From: Nymphaea colorata | Lineage: Eukaryota; Streptophyta; Magnoliopsida; Nymphaeales; Nymphaeaceae | NCBI RefSeq assembly: GCF_008831285.2 | Contig: NC_045140.1 | Location: 19,714,370-19,778,369, forward strand | Direction: 5' to 3' | DNA length: 64,000 bases | Shown here: positions 58,201 through 64,000 of the stretch, piece after piece | How positions within the stretch are numbered: the stretch's first letter is position 1 | Layout: the number at the start of each line of letters is the position of its first letter | The notes under the pieces: model-generated | Seen by the model: the letters and a program-made list of their open reading frames with translations, nothing else | What the model was told of the DNA's origin: nothing | The model's database searches: none | Made by a program: the position numbers and the translations under genes

Positions 58201-59361
58201 TATGGCAGCCAATTTGCTGGTAATATTTTGCAGTAAACAGAAGATGCAAATGTGAACCAACAATTCATCAATTAACCACGGTCTTCTCGATATAAAATCA
58301 AGGACTATGACCATTAAAACGTATTTCGGTAATTGAGTTGCTCTGTCCTCAAAAACTTAGATATGGACCATGGCCTACAATTATAACAAGTCGTAGCAGC
58401 GCTCAGTTTTGTTTAACGAAAGCCTATAGAATGTCCTTTCCTGAGAGGAAAAAAAATTGCTACCGTCAAACTAATCCAATCACGAAAAGGAAAAGTTGAT
58501 TTGAAGAAAATTGGTTCGCCCAAGAAAGAAACAGAAGACTGAAGGGCCTCACCTAAGGAGAAAAGAAAAATCGACAAGGGTCAAACTATTTCGACCGAGA
58601 ACAAGAGAAGTTGTATTAGCATAATCGGTCATCCTTTTGTAGAAAGTTCGGCCCCCCCAAGAAAGACGAAAAGTAAGTAAGGAATGCGTTGATAGACGCA
58701 ATCGCTTTTCGCTTAACCTGATGGTACAAATACATTGGTTACTGCTTGTTCCCTACAAAACAGGAAAACTTTCACGACAAACTTCTGCTCTAATACAAGC
58801 CCCTTGAACTTTACAGCGCTTCTGGTCGTCCTTTTCTGATGCGCCAAATGAATTGACATGTCCCAAATGAGCCATTGAGACATCTTAAAAATGGGAGTGT
58901 CATTCCAATTCATAAAGTTCACGTTTGCGCATGCAACCATTTTCACATCTTTGCAGATCGTCTGCTATGTAATTATTCGCACAACACATCCGTAACCCTA
59001 AAAGGCAAATACAGCAAAAAGTTCAACTCAAGCAAACCCTCCCTGACTCCCATATGCTCCCTTACGTTTTTCTCAACAGCCAAACCGTAGGAATCCTCCA
59101 AAAGACCAAAAATAAAAATTTTCCGGCTACACTTCGTGGCCTCAGCAGTTCAACTTCGAACCCCAAACATCGTTCACATCACAAAGTTGAAAAAGAAAAT
59201 CGAAAGAAAAACCATCAAATAAGGAACCGTGAGGCGAAAGTTTACCGAATTCCGTTGACGGAGATCGGGAAGCTGGAGAGGAGGACGAGGCAGCCAATGA
59301 ACGGAAGGAAGCAGCTCACGAGGGAGAGCCAACGGCGGGAATTCTTCCGCAGAAGCTCCAT
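51389..59361 (-). CDS. SPRING1-like: SPRING1 (C12orf49)-like Cys-rich Golgi/ER membrane protein
   Basis: Eleven exons with matching phases: 59246-59361, 58089-58165, 56510-56585, 56317-56389, 56185-56236, 56039-56100, 54766-54829, 54363-54420, 54192-54278, 52483-52576 and 51389-51481 (TAA at 51389-51391), giving 283 residues. The ATG at 59361 is used because the frame upstream offers only GTG. Seen: basic MELLRKNSRR followed by one hydrophobic segment (about 11-31), a type II signal anchor; MCKSTVQGRYLLSDDNGRVC; and the family signature QCCNSYEYCVSCCLDPAR, then FDFCAGRCRHSSASVVHENA. Animal SPRING1 is a Golgi protein needed for Site-1 protease to activate SREBPs. Plants have Site-1 protease but not SREBP, so the function here is inferred. 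Residues from about 195 form an extra Cys-rich module ending RLCPCA, which I believe the animal protein lacks. Confidence 0.88.
52201..52234. repeat. (TA)n microsatellite
   Basis: About 17 TA repeats in the last intron of the SPRING1-like gene. Confidence 0.95.
52577..54191 (-). other. SPRING1-like intron
   Basis: 1.6-kb intron with the 39-bp tandem duplication and otherwise unremarkable AT-rich sequence. No gene was recognised. Confidence 0.75.
52837..52914. repeat. Tandem duplication, 39-bp unit
   Basis: Two copies of a 39-bp unit beginning TTAAGGATAATCATGCAGT, differing at few positions, inside an intron of the SPRING1-like gene. Confidence 0.9.
54830..56038 (-). other. SPRING1-like intron with tandem duplication
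   Basis: 1.2-kb intron. The only structure seen is the 76-bp duplication at 55628-55779. Confidence 0.8.
55628..55779. repeat. Tandem duplication, 76-bp unit
   Basis: Two head-to-tail copies starting AGGTACACAAGTTATTTGTC. They are almost identical (for example GTTATC versus GTCATC near the ends), so the duplication is recent. Confidence 0.93.
56700..57145 (+). pseudogene. Decayed Copia RNase H fragment
   Basis: Plus-strand remnant in intron 2 of the SPRING1-like gene, antisense to it. Conceptual reading gives DERRSILGHCIFIKRK, then a stop, then QSSTKAECLSMA, matching the RNase H part of Copia pol (DRRSTTGFCVF and SSAESEYRAMA in the intact element here). After a gap follow HGKTKHETVQLQHFIKRKVE and PTKNQVADLF, matching the RNase H tail. 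Internal stops and missing segments show it is dead. Sequence to about 57450 may include its old 3' LTR, but no ends were found. Confidence 0.75.
57146..58088 (-). other. Rest of SPRING1-like intron 2
   Basis: AT-rich intron sequence after the Copia fragment. It holds no feature I can support. Confidence 0.65.
58166..59245 (-). other. SPRING1-like intron 1
   Basis: 1.1-kb intron. Around 58455-58680 two diverged copies of a roughly 115-bp unit share TTGGTTCGCCCAAGAAAG-like and CCGTCAAACTA-like words. No gene was recognised. Confidence 0.6.
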
Positions 59362-60850
59362 CGGCGGGATTGAGGTGGGTCCGTTAAGGAACCGAAGGCA
59401 GAGAGGCCTAGAGACATGGAAGAGGGGCACGATCGCGTGTCAACCTTTTACAAAAATGGCTTACTTGTTTAACGCATTAAAAAAGGAGGAAAAAAAAAAC
59501 TCGTCTAAATTTTTCAAACAGTTGGCCGTCCACATGAAGAGTAGAGTGGCCGTGGCCCCGCGTTCAGCCATCCATGTCTACTACGTAACCGTACATTGGA
59601 ACCATACCAAAGCACCAACCAATATAGTATAAATATCTTTAGGCGAGGGAAGAAGGATGGCTTTTGAGTGTTTTTTTCAGGCGGTAGATTGCAATTCAGT
59701 CACTCGCAGTGAAAAAACTGGAAGAGCCTTACGTAAAATCTTAATCAGAAAATTGGATTAGCATGAAAAGGTAGGTTAACAATAACATGGAAATTCAATG
59801 CGCAAATCCGATTACCCGTTGTAGGATATTGATTTCGAGAAAAAAAATACACTTTACTGGAATCATTTCTCACTATTGTCTAAATTAATTTGTTGGGTAC
59901 TCAATTACTCATTTATGATATCAAAAGAGATTGGCTGAGTTTAATCACCCCGGATCTTTCAAATTTACGATTTTTCAATCGGTGGCGAATGCAAACAGTT
60001 GTCTCCGACTCTTTAGTTGTTAGTTCGTATTTCTATCTTTCTTACTTTTTCTAAGTTATAGCGTGAAGACTAAAAACTCAGAGACTTTCAGTTGTCGTGT
60101 AGACTAGAATGAAAGACAAGGTGGTGGACATGGATGGCTGGGCCAAGAAAAATATTAACGGGAGAAGGTGAACCTGGAAAGTGGCCTTGAAGGTATGGAA
60201 TTATTTGCGCAGGACGCCAAGACAGGACCACCATAGGTTCTAGATTTAGCAAGGATGGACCCAGAATCATATTTCAATCAATGTGCTTCTCTTGTAGTGA
60301 GCGAGGATAAAGGAAGGAGCGCGATTGAAGCAACATGAAGAAACAATGTCTTAGGTGTAAGGAGGTCAACATGTTCAAGAAGAAATGAGGAAATTCGTCC
60401 CCACCCAAGGAGGTCCTCATTGAATTAGAACCTAGGCCTTTACGAGAATCCATCCCTTGGCAATTCAGAATGCAAGATATATGGCGTGTCTAATGGTCAA
60501 GGAGATGACATGGAGTGTGATACAGACTAACGAGAAGCAATCAGATCATGCTCTTAGTAAGTTTAGCTGTAGAATCCCGAAATTCAACTCTGCTTTTGAA
60601 GGGAATTGGTCAAAAATATGGATATTGTGAAAAGCAAACGATAAGGAAATGTTGAATTGCAAATTGTGGCACTGTTTGGATAAGTTTGCAGATGAAATGA
60701 AGATGAACATATCTATATAGCGAACCACAATTTACACAAACCAACACTGAAAATAGGGGATGAAAGTACGAGCACATCTATATATTAAAAATTAAAACAA
60801 TTTACAGAAACCAGACTACCAGGTTTTTAAAGTACATTTTTTCAAGGAGG
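59362..60850. other. Intergenic: SPRING1-like promoter side
   Basis: 1.5 kb between the SPRING1-like start and the stop of the dsRNA-binding-domain gene. It should hold the SPRING1-like promoter and leader. An out-of-frame ATG at 59417 would open a 34-codon frame overlapping the main start if the transcript extends that far. Sequence at 60090-60450 has scraps resembling a broken retroelement gag (a CLRCKEVNMFKK-like knuckle) but nothing firm. Confidence 0.5.
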
Positions 60851-61392
60851 CTACACATGATGCGCCATGTCACGCAATTTATTCAACATACATGTTGCAG
60901 CAGATTCCCTTGCCTCTTGTGGCTTGCTCCGTATATCACCATCACCAGAACAATTTAAGTCCAAACAATTAACCGTCACACTTGCCACAAAACCACCTAC
61001 AGAATTCCCAAAGGATAGTTAAAAAAAAATTCCCACGGCATGCAAACCGCCCTGCACTATTTGCAAGTTTTGCATCCATCAACTAAAGAAGCTGTTCATG
61101 ACAATACAACATACAGCTACGATCCACAAACTATGGTGCACAGTAATGGAGACCAAAGAAATCAACTAGAATTTAGAAACATTCAAGCAGGCCAAGTACC
61201 ATAATTGGCTATCTTCTACAACTTGTGCTAGAATTAACAAGTCCAAAAACATTTCTTGTCACTGACAAGGATCAAGATCATCATTACCACAGGTGCCATC
61301 CAAATTTTTCTCACACCAAGAGAACCTCTGTAACTAAACAAGAAGCTTATGTAGAAAAGGATTTAGCAATTTAAATTGTAACTCTAGGTTGT

Positions 61393-61433
<41 letters not shown>

Positions 61434-63303
61434 GCACAGCTGCCTCAAAGAGCAGTACATGGCCACCAAGGGTGGCTCCATATATGAATAATAATATTCT
61501 CGATCCATCTACCATAAACAAACAAAAAATAAAAAATAAAAAGTAGTCTTGAAACTAGAAGCAGTAATGTGCAAAGCATATAGAACTTTTCTCCAGTTAG
61601 TTTCACCCTTCTGCTAAAATCATGACTCAGAAAGACTAGGCGCATATGGAATCATGACACCTGAAGTATACGGAGCAATGCATCATGGTCCAAGTGAATT
61701 TTTGTCCCACCATTACAGATATTAAAACTAGCGAATGCATCATGTCCAATTGAATTTTGTCCCACCATTACAAATACTAAAACTAGTGCAGAACCAACAT
61801 GATTAATTGTTTAGGAACTAAAAAATACGAAGGGCATCCTTTAGCTATTTTAGCATATACTACAATACCAAAGTAAAAGAAAAGGGCATCCTTTAGTTAT
61901 TCTAACATAGCCTACAGCATCAAAAATAAAGCAAAAGGCATCCTTTAGTCATTTAGATACAATAATAAAATAAAAGCAAGAAATGCAACCATATGCCACT
62001 CTCAATCAACAATTATACAACTGGGAATTTCTTTTCCATCAAAAACAAGGGAATACCTCTGGATGGGAAGACAGTATAGGTTGGCAACACCCAATTGTTT
62101 TGCCTGCAAATCTCATCCAAATCCTACAGGCGAAAAAAACTTCCCTGAACTTATTCCTCATCAAAAGAGTCCAGAAATAAAAGTAACAGAGTATAAATGA
62201 GTCATGAAGAGAAAAGAAAATAGGTTCGCCTTTAAAAGAACCACAACCTTGCACAATCAAGGCCCAGACATTATGCTTCTAAGGAATGGAAAATCAAACT
62301 TACGATCTATTTTATCTCAAGATTATATACTAATCCTTACATGGTCAACCATTTAGTAGCTTTAATTGTTTTAACCAGCTCCATGCCATTGAATAAAGGA
62401 AGATGTGTGATTAGGATGCCCTCAACAAAATAAAAACCAACACGTGACGTACTTCTGAAAGGATGAAAATACCTTGAGAAAAGAGACTCCTTTTCTCTTG
62501 AGATCATATCTCCCATTCAACGGCTAAGAGGCTAGTTAACATAGTTGAAACCACAACTATTGCGATATTTTCAATTGAAGAAAAAAAATAAAGAAAATGA
62601 GAAAAAGTAAAAATATTGCGATATTTTGAAAAAAACATTAAAAGTCAATTTTATCGCAATTTTATTGCTATTTTGTTATTTATTTTTAATTAAATATACA
62701 AGTCATATATAGGTGTCTAAACTGAAATAATTAAAAGCACTTAAGCAAGGTGGAGACACATAATTTTGGTAGAGGTATAAAAACAGTAAATATAGAAGAA
62801 TTTTTTTATCTTTATTCTTTAATAACTTGCCGGAAGCCATGGCTGGGCAGCCTAACTAGTTTAGTACTGTACTAAGAACGTTTTGGAGATATTCTGAAAA
62901 AGTGACTTTCGCTTGTCACCATGGGAAAAGACAATGTCATGGTATCAGTGCATTGGTGATTCAGTAAACTTTCTCTACAGGTTCTTACTTTTAAACCTGC
63001 TAAAGTTCAAGCTTTTACGCTGCCATCCATCAACAGTATAAACCACAAGAATTAAGTTCAACTTGAAAGTACTTGCCTGGCATGGGCTATATAAATTAAG
63101 AATTGCCTCTGACAGCCTTTTCCTTTTATTGCCCTGAATTGCATATTTTTCTTCAGAACTAGCATCTAGAAATTCATTCTTAGTTCTGATCATGGATGCA
63201 GTGCCCAGATTTGGGTGAGATTCCAAGGTTTCTTCTTCTGAAGGTGCAACATCACAACCTTCTATCACAGTTTCAATGATCAGAGTAGATGCTTCATCTC
63301 CAC
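60851..63303 (-). CDS. C-terminal part of a double-stranded RNA-binding domain protein
   Basis: Last three exons of a gene whose 5' part lies beyond the right edge: 63077-63303, 62057-62123 and 60851-60996 (TAG at 60851-60853), 145 visible residues. Exon one is acidic with a basic NKRKRLSEAI patch. The other two form a dsRBD-like fold: helix DLDEICRQNNW, strand TYTVFPS, strand GFVASVTVNCLDLNC, then helix PQEARESAATCMLNKLRD, ending HHV. The first intron uses a GC donor (CAG|GCAAGT); joining there and at the other sites keeps frame throughout. I do not recognise the specific protein. A terminal dsRBD occurs in Dicer-like proteins, DRBs and RNase III-like proteins, but the acidic linker does not settle which. 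The acceptor at 63303 is in phase 2, so at least one more exon lies upstream. Confidence 0.78.
61397..61430. repeat. (AC)n microsatellite
   Basis: About 17 AC repeats in the last intron of the dsRBD gene. Confidence 0.95.
61675..61960. repeat. Two families of short diverged tandem repeats
   Basis: At 61675-61795 a unit with AATTTTTGTCCCACCATTAC followed by A-rich sequence and AAAACTAG occurs twice. It is followed at 61830-61960 by three units sharing GGGCATCCTTTAG or AGGCATCCTTTAG about 57 bases apart. All lie in the last intron of the dsRBD gene. Confidence 0.75.
62124..63076 (-). other. GC-AG intron of the dsRBD gene
   Basis: The donor is AG|GCAAGT at 63077/63076 and the acceptor TGTAG|G at 62124/62123. 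GCAAGT after AG is the usual context of plant GC donors. The phase-0 join gives SPCQ|DLDEICRQ. The nearby GT at 63072-63073 would break the frame into the next exon. Confidence 0.72.
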
Positions 63304-63646
63304 CTGCAAAATAATATCAAAAGATGTTTTATTTCTACAGGAAGCTATTAAGCATGTTAAACAATCTTATAGATAGGCAAGAAAGCTACAAATTGTGATA
63401 CCATCTCCTAGAGAAGCATATCATTAGACAACCTTTGCTACTTTACAGAACCATGGGCTGAGTCACATGGGTAAGCCACTCGGATCCAAGTACCCATTGT
63501 CAATATGGCAACTATGGGATGCATGTGGGTATGTTTTGGATCGGATTAGGGTCAGACATAGAAATTTATTGATGTAAATGGGTATATTACGGAGCAACAG
63601 TCATGCCAGTAACCATATTAACTAAGTCACATGGGTACTTTAGTAA

Positions 63647-64000
63647 TATAACAACCCGACCCACTCCTGGGCTCGGGCCCCTGGTTCGACAGATCCCAAC
63701 CCGCCTCTAGCAGTTTCGGCTCCAACCCCAAAAAGGCTAAGAACCAAGACAATCATTTCATTAATGATCTCCCTTTATAAGCCCTTGAAGATCTTTCACA
63801 ATTTTCAATACGAGACTAAAGTTATCGGATGTTACAATCCACCCCCCTTAAGGCACACGCGTCCACGCGTGTGGGACCCTAGCACCGAGTGTTGAACCGG
63901 CTCTGATACCACTATAACAACCCAACCCACTCCTGAGCTCGGGCCCCTGGTTCGACGGATCTCAACCCACCTCCTACAAGTTTCAGCTCCAACCCCAAAA
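63647..64000 (-). mobile_element. TRIM element, second copy, cut by window edge
   Basis: Same family as 26373-26825 in the opposite orientation. First LTR 63647-63836 (3' LTR), 76-bp interior 63837-63912 with the reversed primer site GCTCTGATACCA at 63900-63911, and the 5' LTR from 63913 past the window end. The outer ends read TATAACA instead of TGTAACA, so they have mutated. The hairpin stem in the interior is intact (63854-63873). It lies upstream of the visible dsRBD exons, probably in an intron of that gene. Confidence 0.88.

Noticed and set aside
59362-59430. N-terminal extension of the SPRING1-like protein
   Set aside because: The in-frame upstream start is GTG, and the added residues would spoil the signal-anchor arrangement. 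The ATG at 59361 fits better.
60090-60450. Possible gag zinc knuckle
   Set aside because: A single CxxC-like scrap with nearby stops; too weak to call a retroelement.

Overview
This is plant nuclear DNA, almost certainly from a flowering plant. It is AT-rich, its genes are split into many short exons by introns of up to about 5 kb, splice sites are GT-AG with one GC-AG, and plant LTR retrotransposons and dinucleotide microsatellites are common. The proteins match plant versions of GCN2, V-ATPase subunit d, TCF25 and a SPRING1-type protein. The species cannot be named from the sequence; the long introns fit a non-grass monocot, a magnoliid or an early-diverging angiosperm better than a compact genome.

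Layout. (1) 1-30177, minus strand: a GCN2-type eIF2-alpha kinase. 21 exons can be joined with consistent phases into 993 codons (N-terminal basic region, RWD domain, acidic linker, kinase, start of the HisRS-like domain). The 3' end lies off the left edge. Its introns hold a very young Copia element (10337-14192, identical 164-bp LTRs, 5-bp target duplication), a complete TRIM miniature retroelement (26373-26825) and older LTR debris. (2) 30178-32200: about 2 kb shared upstream region of two head-to-head genes. (3) 32201-38172, plus strand: TCF25/NULP1 homologue, 4 exons, 626 residues. (4) 42772-47985, minus: V-ATPase V0 subunit d, 10 exons, 351 residues. (5) 51389-59361, minus: plant homologue of SPRING1 (C12orf49), 11 exons, 283 residues, with a Cys-rich C-terminal extension; a decayed Copia RNase H fragment sits in its second intron. 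(6) 60851 to beyond 64000, minus: the last three exons of a gene ending in a double-stranded-RNA-binding domain. A second TRIM copy, cut by the window edge, lies upstream of the visible exons.

The genes are unrelated housekeeping genes, not an operon: GCN2 acts in translational control under amino-acid starvation, TCF25 is linked in other eukaryotes to ribosome-associated quality control, VHA-d couples the proton pump, and SPRING1-type proteins act in the secretory pathway. The most unusual items are the Copia element, which has lost gag and protease and carries a GC-rich minisatellite leader yet has identical LTRs; a hairpin preserved between two TRIM copies; the C-terminal module of the SPRING1-like protein; and a V-ATPase 5' splice site that is the start of a microsatellite. 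Exon boundaries were built by hand from reading frame, splice consensus and family similarity; no alignment program was run.
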